Numbered from the stretch's first letter, positions 52,862 through 62,198 are shown. The stretch: DNA of 64,000 nucleotides from Thermoplasmatales archaeon (GCA_014361195.1 JACIWA010000002.1:130310-194309), one strand, 5' to 3'. Notes: generated by a model not told the origin, from the letters alone. Program-made: numbers and translations.

Positions 52862-53475
52862 AAATATTTGAGGACGAAAAGCTTGTAGAGAAGATAAAGA
52901 GGCGTTTGCCTTATCTATTTCAACTTGCAGAATTAGAAAGTTCAAGGGCGGGCAGAACTGGAATGGAAGTTGGTTCTGTTCGTGAGAGGATAATAGTTGC
53001 TTTACTTATTTACAAATTTGGCGAAGCAAATGTAGAGACCGAGATTCCTATAACTGAGCCAGAAGTGGATGCAAAATTATTTGGAGAACCAGTATCCATT
53101 AAAACAATTACAGGCAAAAGTTTTGGTGGTGTAAAACTAATATGGACGGTTGATGTACAGAAAGCAAAAGAATTTCGTGAAAACTATTACCCCAACTGTG
53201 ATATTCTCCTTATTCAAATAAACTGGAATGATGTTGGAGGATTTTATTATATCCCATTGAAAGTCCAAAAGAGGCTTTTTGATAGAATAGGCAGACAAAA
53301 TTATATTAAACTTCCAAAACCTGGAACAAATCCCAGAGGCGTTGAAATCACTAAAGAAGCACTATCGAGTTTAGTTGGGGATAGTGAGTCAAAAAGTATC
53401 TCAATAAACTGGAAAAGAACAAAGATAGAATTTAATCCCTATAAAAGATGGGTTGACCTATGGAGGGAGGATTAA
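52843..53475 (+). CDS. Type II restriction endonuclease (possibly ThaI-like)
   Basis: A 210-residue protein with a PD-(D/E)xK-type centre: acidic EPEVDAKL followed by VSIKTITG gives the Asp and the xxK strand. It overlaps a DNA methyltransferase gene's upstream region and is directly followed by it, so a restriction role is strongly supported. Resemblance to ThaI of Thermoplasma is only an impression; recognition sequence unknown. The SD GGAGGA precedes the ATG. Confidence 0.72.
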   Translation: MSDRLVEIFEDEKLVEKIKRRLPYLFQLAELESSRAGRTGMEVGSVRERIIVALLIYKFGEANVETEIPITEPEVDAKLFGEPVSIKTITGKSFGGVKLIWTVDVQKAKEFRENYYPNCDILLIQINWNDVGGFYYIPLKVQKRLFDRIGRQNYIKLPKPGTNPRGVEITKEALSSLVGDSESKSISINWKRTKIEFNPYKRWVDLWRED

Positions 53476-53476
53476 A

Positions 53477-54442
53477 ATGAGATTTAATCAAAGAAAAGCA
53501 GGTACCAAAACAAGTGCTTTTGGCTCTCCCGGACGAATTAACCATGACTCTACCCCTTTTTATACAAGTAAACTATACGAGGAGCTACCAAAGGAGGAGA
53601 TAATCGAGTATGTAGAAAATCCTGTCCCCTCGGAATTTCTGGATAAAATCTTTTGTAAAACCAGCGAAAAAATGGAGGAATTACCAGATAATAGCGTTCA
53701 CCTGATGGTTACTTCACCACCTTATAATGTTGGAAAGGAATATGATGAGAACCTTACTTTAAATGAATACAGGGAATTTTTGAAAAGAGTATGGAGCGAG
53801 GTTAAAAGAGTACTTGTACCAGGTGGTAGGGTATGTATTAATATCGCCAATCTTGGAAGGAAGCCATATATCCCGCTTCACGTCTTTATCATCGAGGATA
53901 TGTTGGATTTAGGATTTTTGATGAGAGGCGAAATTATCTGGAATAAGGCTTCCAGTAGTAGCCCTTCAACCGCTTGGGGTAGCTGGCTTTCTGCTAAAAA
54001 TCCTACACTTAGGGATATTCATGAATATATTTTAGTTTTCTCAAAAGGCATGTTCAGCAGAGGAAATTTAAGAAGAAAGAGCACCATTTCTAAGAAAGAG
54101 TTTCTTGAGTTTACTAAAAGCGTATGGACATTTCCTGCTGAGCCAGCGACAAAGGTGGGGCATCCTGCTCCTTTTCCAGTTGAATTGCCTTATAGATTGA
54201 TCCAACTTTATACTTTTGAAGGAGAAGTTGTTTTAGACCCATTCATAGGAAGCGGACAGACTGCGATCGCAGCGGTAAAAACAAAACGTCACTATGTTGG
54301 ATATGACATAAATGAGGAGTATGTAAAGTTGGCAGAAAAGCGGATTAAAGAATTCTCTTTAGAGTTTAATTCTCCTAAGTTGTTTGAATTTGAAAAAAAG
54401 AAGGATGACAAAAATAGGCGGACAGCGTATAACACACCATAA
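53477..54442 (+). CDS. Type II DNA methyltransferase, N4-cytosine/N6-adenine class
   Basis: About 321 residues from the ATG at 53477, one base after the endonuclease stop with SD GGAGGGAGGA (the frame opens at 53453). Catalytic motif IV TSPPYNVG comes first and the SAM motif DPFIGSGQT later, i.e. the permuted beta-class order. SPPY is most often seen in N4-cytosine enzymes. The target domain lies between. It protects the host DNA against the paired nuclease. Its last residues (RRTAYNTP) are encoded by element C. Confidence 0.9.
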   Translation: MRFNQRKAGTKTSAFGSPGRINHDSTPFYTSKLYEELPKEEIIEYVENPVPSEFLDKIFCKTSEKMEELPDNSVHLMVTSPPYNVGKEYDENLTLNEYREFLKRVWSEVKRVLVPGGRVCINIANLGRKPYIPLHVFIIEDMLDLGFLMRGEIIWNKASSSSPSTAWGSWLSAKNPTLRDIHEYILVFSKGMFSRGNLRRKSTISKKEFLEFTKSVWTFPAEPATKVGHPAPFPVELPYRLIQLYTFEGEVVLDPFIGSGQTAIAAVKTKRHYVGYDINEEYVKLAEKRIKEFSLEFNSPKLFEFEKKKDDKNRRTAYNTP

Positions 54443-54505
54443 AAGGTTCTTGCCTTTCTGCCCTCACCCAAATTTTTGCTTCAGATAAGCTCAGCTGTTA
54501 AGCGA
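54421..54505 (+). repeat. Cassette-end element C (attC-like)
   Basis: Begins GACAGCGTATAACACACC, has CCCTCACCCAAAT and GCTTCAGATAAGCTC, and ends GCTGTTAAGCG. The first 13 bases match element A and the middle matches element B. It follows the methyltransferase and supplies its final codons and stop. Confidence 0.6.
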
Positions 54506-54512
54506 AATTGGG

Positions 54513-54674
54513 GGAGATTACCATGTTCCTAAAAATATAAAGAGAAAACATGTCATCGAAGCAATAGAAGAAATTAAGAAAGCAGATTCCTAGGGCAAAA
54601 ATTCAATTCTTTTGGGATATGATGGCGAGTATTATCCACAAAGTATTAGACTTCAAGAATTCAGAGAAAAATAA
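54513..54674 (+). pseudogene. Decayed ORF after the last cassette element
   Basis: A start-less open stretch reads GDYHVPKNIKRKHVIEAIEE, then a TAG at 54591, then SILLGYDGEYYP to a TAA. The sequence resembles N-terminal domains found in restriction-related proteins, but the assignment is weak. The remaining stretch to 54850 has more broken frames (TKLKICEALQTHRDF) and no clear gene. Confidence 0.4.
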
Positions 54675-54874
54675 TTTCCTAAAACATTTAGGTTTAACTA
54701 ATAAAAGATGAGGAAATAGGGACTTATCCAGTTAAAAAATACTACTACACTAAACTGAAGATTTGTGAGGCTCTCCAAACTCATAGGGATTTCAAAAAAT
54801 TTGTTAAATATGAGAAAAATTTTATTCTTTCCAGAGCTTTTCAAAAAATATAATAAATCATGTGCTATACACTT

Positions 54875-56953
54875 GTGCTTGATTTATTGTTTAATCCAAG
54901 AAGCGTTGCAATTATCGGGGCATCACATCATGAAGGCAAGATAGGTCATACTGTGCTCAAGAATATTGTTTTATCTGGTTATAAGGGAAAAATATATCCT
55001 GTGAATCCAAATGGGGGGGAAATTCTTGGTTTAAAAGTTTATAAAAGCATGGAGGAAATAAATGATGAAATTGATCTCTCCCTTATAGTTGTCCCTGCAA
55101 GCATTGCGGTAAATATAATTGAAGATGTTGCAAAAAAATCAAAGTTTGCGGTCATTATAACATCGGGCTTCTCAGAAGTTGGAAACATTGAAGGAGAAAA
55201 GACTTTAGTTGAAAAAGCAAGAAAATATGGAATGCGTATCCTCGGCCCGAATGTATTCGGTATTTATTCTGGAATTGCTCCCATAAATGCAACATTTGGC
55301 CCGAGCGAAATAAGAAAAGGAAATATAGCAATTGTAACTCAATCTGGAGCTCTTGGAATTGCAATGATTGGAAAAACCGCTGAAGAGAATATAGGCTTAT
55401 CCGCAATAGTTTCCCTCGGAAATAAATCTGACATAGATGAAGTTGATATCCTTTCCTACCTTTTCAATGATACACTGACAAAAGTAATATTCCTTTACAT
55501 TGAAGGAATGAAAAACGGGCGCAAATTCCTGCAAATCCTCTCAAAAAAGCCAAAAGAAAAGAAAATAATTGTCCTCAAGGCGGGCAGAAGCAAAGCGGGC
55601 GCAAGAGCGGTTGCAAGCCACACAGGCTCACTTGCGGGAAGCGATGTCATATTTAGCTCCGCCTTCAAGCAGGCGGGCGTGTTGCGGGCGGAGAGCCTTG
55701 AAGACGGGCTTAACTGGGTTACAACTATTGCTTTATCCCCGGAACCATCTGGGAAAAATGTGGTGATTGTTACGAATGGAGGGGGGCTTGGAGTTATTGC
55801 TGCGGATGCATGCGAGAAATACGGTCTTCATCTCTTTGATGATGTTGAAACGCTTAGGAAAACTTTTCAGGATGTTATTCCTTCATTTGGCTCATACAGA
55901 AACCCTGTTGATGTAACTGGCCAGGCAAGAGGAGAGGATTATAAAAGAGCTTTGGAGAGGGCATTTCAAGAGGAGAGCATTCATTCAATATTAGCCCTTT
56001 ATTGCGAGGCAGGGGATCTTACTCCTCAGGATATAGAGAAAGCAATAATGGAGACGCATCCAAAATACAATAAGCCTGCACTCTATGTTATATTTGGAGG
56101 AAAAGGAGCGAGCGATGTAATAAAATCTATGAATATGAAAGGCATTCCCGCATTCAGTGATGTGGAAGATGCGGTATCCTCACTATATGCTTTATATAAA
56201 GTTTGCGAAGAGAAGGAAGAGGAGGAAATTGAAGAGATTGAAATAAATGAAGAGAGAATAAGAGAAATAATAAAGGAGGCGGAGAAAGAGGGAAGGGATA
56301 AGCTTCTTTCAAATGAGGCAAAAGAAATAATTTCGTGCCTTAAAATAGATGTCCCTCCTTTTGAAGTTGCAAAAAATATTGAAGAAGCGATATCTATTGC
56401 AAACAAAATTGGCTATCCGATAGCAATGAAAATAATTTCTGAAGATATAATTCATAAGACAGATGTTGGAGGAGTGGTTCTTAATATAGATGATGAAAAA
56501 GAAGTGGCGGAGGCATATGAAGCAATAATTGAAAACTGTAAAAGAAATGCCCCGAAGGCAAGGATAAGAGGGGTGGAAGTAACAAAGATGGTTGAGAAAG
56601 GCGTTGAAACAATAGTCGGCGCCACAACAGATGATTCATTTGGAAAAGTTATAATGTTTGGTCTTGGAGGAGTTTATGTGGAAGTGATGAAAGATGTGTC
56701 CTTCCGCATTGCTCCTGCGCTAAAAAATGAGATAAGGAAAATGATAAAGGAAATAGAGTCATATCCACTGCTTGAAGGAGTCAGAGGGGAAAAGAGAAAG
56801 GATATAGATAGCATAATAGATACAATTTATAAGATAGGCATGCTTGTCACAAAATTTGAAGAGATTCAAGAGTTAGATATAAATCCTTTGATGGTATATG
56901 AAAAAGGTGTAAAGGTAGTTGATGCAAGAATTAGTATAAAGGTGAAAAAATGA
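54875..56953 (+). CDS. acd: ADP-forming acetyl-CoA synthetase, fused alpha-beta
   Basis: About 692 residues. The alpha part (1-460) has the CoA-binding fold (LFNPRSVAIIGAS) and a phosphohistidine in ASHTGSLAGSD near residue 249; the beta part (475-692) is an ATP-grasp domain (GYPIAMKIISEDIIHKTDVGG). It makes acetate and ATP from acyl-CoA, the energy-conserving step of archaeal peptide fermentation. The frame opens with an ATG at 54860, but a TATA-like stretch centred near 54850 lies 25 nt from a GTG at 54875 that gives the usual VLDLLFNPRS start. Overlaps the next gene by 4 nt. Confidence 0.95.
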   Translation: MLDLLFNPRSVAIIGASHHEGKIGHTVLKNIVLSGYKGKIYPVNPNGGEILGLKVYKSMEEINDEIDLSLIVVPASIAVNIIEDVAKKSKFAVIITSGFSEVGNIEGEKTLVEKARKYGMRILGPNVFGIYSGIAPINATFGPSEIRKGNIAIVTQSGALGIAMIGKTAEENIGLSAIVSLGNKSDIDEVDILSYLFNDTLTKVIFLYIEGMKNGRKFLQILSKKPKEKKIIVLKAGRSKAGARAVASHTGSLAGSDVIFSSAFKQAGVLRAESLEDGLNWVTTIALSPEPSGKNVVIVTNGGGLGVIAADACEKYGLHLFDDVETLRKTFQDVIPSFGSYRNPVDVTGQARGEDYKRALERAFQEESIHSILALYCEAGDLTPQDIEKAIMETHPKYNKPALYVIFGGKGASDVIKSMNMKGIPAFSDVEDAVSSLYALYKVCEEKEEEEIEEIEINEERIREIIKEAEKEGRDKLLSNEAKEIISCLKIDVPPFEVAKNIEEAISIANKIGYPIAMKIISEDIIHKTDVGGVVLNIDDEKEVAEAYEAIIENCKRNAPKARIRGVEVTKMVEKGVETIVGATTDDSFGKVIMFGLGGVYVEVMKDVSFRIAPALKNEIRKMIKEIESYPLLEGVRGEKRKDIDSIIDTIYKIGMLVTKFEEIQELDINPLMVYEKGVKVVDARISIKVKK

Positions 56954-57957
56954 AAAAAATCGTCATTTCATCCTTGGATAAAAAATCCGGGAAAAGTGTT
57001 GTTGAGATAGCAATGGGTAAAAGCCTAAACAAAAAGATTGGATATATGAAGCCGATAGGAAGCAATCCCGTGCATAGAGGGAAGAAAATTGTTGATTATG
57101 ATACCCTTCTATTTAAAGAAATTTTTGATATTGATTATAGCATCGAGGAAATGTGTCTTGGAGTGCATCATTCAAAAATACTGCATTTTTATCCAGATGC
57201 AAAAAAAGAATTTATGAAAAGATTTGAAAAGTTATCTGATGGAAAAGAATTTTTTATGATAGAAGGTGGAGAATATATATGGGATGGGGCATCTATTGGA
57301 ATAGATGCCCTATCTCTAGCTTCTCTTGTTAAGGCATCTCTTGTTTTTGTTTTATCAGGCGATTATTATGAAATCCTTGATAAGCTATCATATGTAGAAA
57401 AAATCACTGATGGAGCGGGAATAATAATCAATAAAACCAGGGAAAATATAGATGAAATTGAAAAGGGAGTTTCAAAAAGAAAAATGAAGTTTTTTGGTTA
57501 CTTACCTTATATTGAAGAGCTTAGAAAAATAAGAGTTAGTTATCTTGCGGAGAAAATTTTTGCAAAAGTTGTGGCTGGTGAAGGAGGACTTAATAAAGAA
57601 ATTGAAAATGTTTTTGTAGCAGCCCTATCCGCTCCTGAAATAAAGAGGCATCCTGATTTCAGAAAGGGTAAAAAGCTTATAATTACTGGAGGAGATAGAA
57701 CGGATGTTATAACCGCCTGCCTTGAAGAAGATACTTCATGCATTTTACTCACAAATAATATAGTTCCTCCCGCAACAATAATTGCAAAAGCAAATGAAAA
57801 AGAGATACCTCTTCTTTCAGTTAGGCAGGATACTTATACTGTTGCGAAAATGGTTGATGGATTACAGATGGCAATACTTCCAGATGAAAAGAAGAAAATA
57901 GAAGAAATTGAGAAGGCAGGAAGAAAACATCTCATGCTCGATGAATTAATTTCATGA
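56950..57957 (+). CDS. BioD-like/DRTGG-domain protein
   Basis: A 335-residue protein like the N-terminal part of large phosphotransacetylases. A dethiobiotin-synthetase-like P-loop domain (MKKIVISSLDKKSGKS) is followed by a DRTGG domain near 230-330 (GGDRTDVITACLE). Its overlap with the acetyl-CoA synthetase gene suggests a regulatory or sensing role in acetyl-CoA metabolism. No catalytic Pta domain is present. Confidence 0.85.
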   Translation: MKKIVISSLDKKSGKSVVEIAMGKSLNKKIGYMKPIGSNPVHRGKKIVDYDTLLFKEIFDIDYSIEEMCLGVHHSKILHFYPDAKKEFMKRFEKLSDGKEFFMIEGGEYIWDGASIGIDALSLASLVKASLVFVLSGDYYEILDKLSYVEKITDGAGIIINKTRENIDEIEKGVSKRKMKFFGYLPYIEELRKIRVSYLAEKIFAKVVAGEGGLNKEIENVFVAALSAPEIKRHPDFRKGKKLIITGGDRTDVITACLEEDTSCILLTNNIVPPATIIAKANEKEIPLLSVRQDTYTVAKMVDGLQMAILPDEKKKIEEIEKAGRKHLMLDELIS

Positions 57958-58820
57958 AAGGAATAATTGTTCATGGTGGTGCGTGGAATATACCAAAAGA
58001 ATTGCACTCCGCCCATCTAAAAGGTTGCAAAAAAGCGGTTGAAATTGGTTATGAATATTTAGATGAAGATGTCTTGAAGGCGGTTGTTGAAGCAATTGCT
58101 TATATGGAAGATGATGAAACATTTGATGCGGGAATTGGTTCATTCCTAAATGAGGATGGAGAAGTAGAGATGGATGCAATTGTTTTTGATGGGAAAAATA
58201 GAAGATTTGGTTCGGTATGTGCGGTAAAAAGAATAAAGAATCCTGCGAGGGTTGCAAATTTGATATGCAATGAAGAAAACTTCTCCATTCTTGTTGGGGA
58301 GGGGGCGGAAAAATATGCTTGCGATAAGGGTTTTGAATTAATTGAAAACAGGATTTTGGTAACTGAAAGAGAAATTAATAGATGGAAGGAAATGAGGAAA
58401 AACAATTTCAAGCCATCAATGGCATTTTCAACAGTTGGGTGTGTTGCGGTTGATTCGAATGGAAATGTTGCTTGTGCTACTTCAACAGGAGGAACACCAA
58501 TGAAAAAGAAGGGAAGGGTAGGCGATACACCAATTCCTGGGGCGGGCACATATGCAACACCTTTTGGAGGAGCATCTTCTACCGGGTATGGAGAGACTAT
58601 TTTAAGGGCGATGCTTGCAAAAAATGTTTGCGATTTGATTGAGAGAGGATATGATGTTTTTTATGCATGTAGGAAAGGAATTGAAAAATTAGCAGAATTT
58701 GAAAATGGATTTGGAGGGGTAATAGCAATGAATAATAAAGGAGAATATGGATTTAGCTTTAACACTCCTTATATGGCAATAGCATTCAAAAGTGAGGAAG
58801 AGAGTTTTTGCAGGATTTAA
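57954..58820 (+). CDS. Isoaspartyl peptidase/L-asparaginase (Ntn hydrolase)
   Basis: A 288-residue precursor that self-cleaves. The nucleophile Thr lies in AFSTVGCVAV near residue 160; TSTGG and GDTPIPGAGTYA are the other signatures. It degrades isoaspartyl dipeptides or asparagine, fitting peptide use. Overlaps the DRTGG gene by 4 nt and converges on the MFS gene with a 4-bp overlap. Confidence 0.92.
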   Translation: MKGIIVHGGAWNIPKELHSAHLKGCKKAVEIGYEYLDEDVLKAVVEAIAYMEDDETFDAGIGSFLNEDGEVEMDAIVFDGKNRRFGSVCAVKRIKNPARVANLICNEENFSILVGEGAEKYACDKGFELIENRILVTEREINRWKEMRKNNFKPSMAFSTVGCVAVDSNGNVACATSTGGTPMKKKGRVGDTPIPGAGTYATPFGGASSTGYGETILRAMLAKNVCDLIERGYDVFYACRKGIEKLAEFENGFGGVIAMNNKGEYGFSFNTPYMAIAFKSEEESFCRI

Positions 58821-60040
58821 ACTCTATAAACTTCAATTTCCTCGAGCTCTTTTTTCTTTGTTTCATATGGTTTTGTGAAAATAACAATAAGAAATGCAAT
58901 TATTGGATAAATTGCGGTAAATGTCCAGAAGAATTTCATATCGGTTAAAACCCTGAGCAAACCAGATATTATTAAGGGAACAATTATGTAAGAGGGGCGG
59001 GCAGAAGTAGTTGTCCATCCAAGGCATGATCCCCTTATATCTGTTGGAAATATTTCTGGCAAATAAACTATTATCCAGGTATACATGAACATGAAGAAGA
59101 AATAGGTTATCGGGAAGAATACAAGAATAAGATTTCCAGGCAAGAAATCTAATAAGATGAAAAGAATTGCAACAACAATACAGCTAAAAGCAAGGGTCTT
59201 TCCTCTTCCTACCTTATCCATCATCCATCCCGCAAGAAATCCAGCAAATATACATAGTATTTGAGCGGTTAAGAAAACAAGCAAAAATGTATTTTGGGAA
59301 TAATTTCTTATATCCTGCAAATAATGTCCAACATATTTCAGATGGAATGAGATCGCAAGCCAGCAGAACCATATCGCGGTTCCAATTGCTATATATCTGA
59401 GATCCTTCCTCTTTATCACACCAATTCCATAGAAATGTTTTTTTCTCGCTCCTTTCTTCCTCTCTTCTTTTATCTTTTCATATCTTCTCGTCTCTTTCAT
59501 GAATAACCATCCAAGAATAATCAAAAGCATGAAAACAAAACCAAATGCATAAATTCCCTTCCATCCAAATCTTGGAATTATTATGAAGGAAGCAATTGGT
59601 GCAAGAGGAATTAAGCTTATGCTATAAACGATTCCCATAAGCTTTCCCCTAGAGCTTGCCGGGGCTTCCTCTTCAACTGGTATGGTCCACATGTTTGAAA
59701 CCAATGCGAAATTTATAATTGCATAGAAAATCATGAACAAATGGAAGGTATTCGCGAAATAGAAAATTGCAATAGATGGAAGTCCCATCATTAAAAGCAA
59801 TAGAAGAATTGATAATTTTCTTCCTATTATATCATTTAGTCCATTTAACAAGAAGATAAATAAAGACGGGACTAAATACAATGCTTCCCACATTGAAAAT
59901 TCAAAATCTTTTATTGAATATTCTTGAAGTAGGTGAGGAAGTGCAACCGCTATAACAGTTGATAGATACCAGTCAAGAAGAGCAATAAGCCCCATTAAAA
60001 TCACAAGATAAATTAAATATTTTTTGCTTCTCTCTTGCAT
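58817..60040 (-). CDS. MFS transporter, sugar-porter-like
   Basis: A 407-residue membrane protein with about 12 helices. Major-facilitator motifs are visible: DIIGRKLS between helices 2 and 3 and DKVGRGK between helices 8 and 9. Helix 4 region and the C-terminal YLPEIFPTDIRGSCLG match the sugar porter/organic ion group. Substrate unknown. Basic C-terminal tail. Confidence 0.88.
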   Translation of the reverse strand: MQERSKKYLIYLVILMGLIALLDWYLSTVIAVALPHLLQEYSIKDFEFSMWEALYLVPSLFIFLLNGLNDIIGRKLSILLLLLMMGLPSIAIFYFANTFHLFMIFYAIINFALVSNMWTIPVEEEAPASSRGKLMGIVYSISLIPLAPIASFIIIPRFGWKGIYAFGFVFMLLIILGWLFMKETRRYEKIKEERKKGARKKHFYGIGVIKRKDLRYIAIGTAIWFCWLAISFHLKYVGHYLQDIRNYSQNTFLLVFLTAQILCIFAGFLAGWMMDKVGRGKTLAFSCIVVAILFILLDFLPGNLILVFFPITYFFFMFMYTWIIVYLPEIFPTDIRGSCLGWTTTSARPSYIIVPLIISGLLRVLTDMKFFWTFTAIYPIIAFLIVIFTKPYETKKKELEEIEVYRV

Positions 60041-60079
60041 AAAGGTAAATTTACCCTCTTTATAAATTTTGATGATTTT

Positions 60080-60763
60080 TTAAAAGTTCTCAATTATAAA
60101 ATTTTTTATTCCATCAGCTACCTCCTCCCATTTTTCCAAAAACCAGTGGCATCCTTCATAAACAAGCAATTTTCCTCCGTATTTATTCGCTATTTTTGTG
60201 ACCATATCTGGAGGAGATAGCCTATCATTTTTCATTGCAATGAATAGCATAGGGCATTTAATCTTATTTTCATCAACCGCTATTTTATTCATTGCTATTT
60301 CATATGCAACTTGTGATGAATCGCTTCTCGTTTTTTCATATATTTCTCTTGCTTTTTCTTCATCTATGCAGTTAAATATATATTTTCTTGCAAAAGAAAA
60401 ATCCGGCTTAAAGGGTTTCTTTGAAATTATTTTTGGAAAATATCTCAATGAAGCAATCATTGCCCTTTTTCCAAATTTTATTCCTTTTGGAGGTGCGGAG
60501 CAAATTGCTATGCCCGCTTTTATTTCTTTCTCCTCCGCAACTTTTTGCATAAGAAGCCCGCCGAGGGAGTGGCCAATAACAATATCTCCTTTCTTAACAT
60601 TTTCTTCAACTACTTTTAAATAATCATAAAAAGATGCATTTATTTTATTTGCAATTTGCAAATCGAGGCATTTACATTTGAAGCCTCTGCAATCAAAATA
60701 TTTTACAATTGGCTCCCATATTTCTGGAGAAGCCCACATTCCATGAATAAATACGAGCATCAA
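60080..60763 (-). CDS. Alpha/beta hydrolase
   Basis: A 227-residue cytoplasmic hydrolase. Nucleophile Ser66 in GHSLGG; likely acid in NDRLSPPD and His in GCHWFLE near the end; an FIHGMW oxyanion strand at the N-terminus. A lipase/esterase-like activity is likely, substrate unknown. Confidence 0.9.
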   Translation of the reverse strand: MMLVFIHGMWASPEIWEPIVKYFDCRGFKCKCLDLQIANKINASFYDYLKVVEENVKKGDIVIGHSLGGLLMQKVAEEKEIKAGIAICSAPPKGIKFGKRAMIASLRYFPKIISKKPFKPDFSFARKYIFNCIDEEKAREIYEKTRSDSSQVAYEIAMNKIAVDENKIKCPMLFIAMKNDRLSPPDMVTKIANKYGGKLLVYEGCHWFLEKWEEVADGIKNFIIENF

Positions 60764-60831
60764 TAATAATTTTGAAAAGCTTAAAATATTTTTTTCTAAA
60801 AAAGTTATATATTGATGAGTTATTCATTTTC

Positions 60832-61387
60832 ATGGACTTAACTGGCTTGCTAGCAGTGTATTTATATGTTTTTATATTGATTATTTTATCAGAAAAAATT
60901 CTATCTCGCTATCCTTTTTATCCTCCCTCTCTTTGAAAACAGGTATATAATGACTTTTCTTGCTGCCGCTCCCTTCATTCCATTAACTTTTTTGATGAGT
61001 CCATATTCTCCATTAAAGATAAAAAGCAAAGCTTCTTCCGCTGGGCACGGGCTAGGGCTGGTTTATTATTCAATTTCTTGGACAATACTTGCATATGCTT
61101 TCTTCTATGATAAGTTTCTGATAGCGATAGGGATAGTTGCGATGTCTTATGGTGATGGATTTGCATCTCTCTTTGGAACAAAATTTGGTAAAAGAAAATA
61201 TAAAATATTTGGAGCAATTGCAATGCTTTATTATAACTTTTTTAATGGCATTCAATCGATTCTTTTATTAATTTTTGTTAGCTCTGTTGCTACTATTGTT
61301 GAAGGAATAACTCCTAAGGGTTTGGATAATCTAACTGTCTCATTAGCTTCTTCACTTCTCTGCTATGGGATAAAATGCGCTTTATAG
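60832..61387 (+). pseudogene. Frameshifted polyprenol/dolichol kinase-like gene
   Basis: A leaderless-looking ATG at 60832 opens MDLTGLLAVYLYVFILIILS... and hits TGA at 60934. The following frame (from 60911) continues ILFILPLFENRY then MTFLAAAPF to 61387 with SYGDGFASLFGTKFG and VEGITPKGLDNL, the CTP-binding signatures of the SEC59/polyprenol kinase family. About 25 residues with the usual RK..H motif are missing at the join. Either real decay or an assembly error. Confidence 0.65.
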
Positions 61388-62012
61388 TTGTTGATGGCCT
61401 AGATGGAGCGGGAAAAGATGCCCATGCGAAATTGATTAAGGAGAGATATGAAAAGAGAAATGAAAAGGTATAATTCGCTCTCACCCTGAAAATGATAACA
61501 AATATGGTTTGAAAGCAAAGAAGGCGCTTCTTGAGGGAGGAAAAGTAAATCACATAAAAGCCTCTTTTTATTATGCAATGGATGTTATTCGCTCCATAAA
61601 AAAATTTTATGGTAGAGCGGACACCCTTATTGTTGTTCGCTACTTGGTGGGGGTGGCTTATCTGCCATTTCCAATTGCAAAGATATTATACAAATTCTTC
61701 TCAACCTTCCTTCCAACCTCTCCCTATATGTTTTTCCTTGATGTTGAGCCAGAAGAATCACTAAGGAGAATTGAAGAAAGAGGAGCAAGAGAAATGTTCG
61801 AAAACTTGGAGGAGTTGAGGAAAGTAAGGGAAAAAGCCCTTAAGCTTGTAAAAGGATGGAAAATAATATATACAAATCGCCCCATAGAAGATGTGCAGAA
61901 GGAAATAGATGAAATTCTTGACAGGCTGGATGAGGGGGCGAGAGGAACAGGGAGAAGCAAGGGGGAGGAGAAAAATAAGCTACCTGTTCCTCTCATTTTC
62001 ACCAATTTGTAA
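61375..62012 (+). pseudogene. Frameshifted thymidylate-kinase-like gene
   Basis: The ATG at 61375 starts MRFIVVDGLDGAGKDAHAK, a P-loop typical of dTMP kinase-like proteins, and stops at TAA 61471. From 61470 the next frame continues IIRSHPENDNKYG and then an open frame to 62012 with FFLDVEPEESLRRIEERG. A single-base indel would restore one 212-residue protein. The start overlaps the preceding frameshifted gene. Confidence 0.65.
61941..61993 (+). repeat. 11-bp inverted repeat at the end of the kinase-like gene
   Basis: AGAGGAACAGG (61941-61951) and CCTGTTCCTCT (61983-61993) are perfectly complementary with a 31-nt purine-rich spacer. Transcribed, it would form a hairpin at the 3' end of the gene, followed by a T/A-rich tail. 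Possibly a terminator or 3' stabiliser. Confidence 0.5.
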
Positions 62013-62198
62013 TAAAAAAATTGTATATAAAATTGTCCCTCCACATCAAAATTGATCTGCTGGAGCAAATATTCTAATATAAAGCTCAAAAGCGGAAAAA
62101 TTTGCTCTCTCAAATTTTAAGCTAAAGCCAGTTTGGAAACGCAAGATTTTAATAATAGTTTTTGTTAATAGGTAGCCATCACTATGGAGGTGGTATTA

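Noticed and set aside
52195-54505. Cassette-end elements as a CRISPR array
   Set aside because: Only three copies, unequal spacing with whole genes between them, no short regular spacers and no cas genes.
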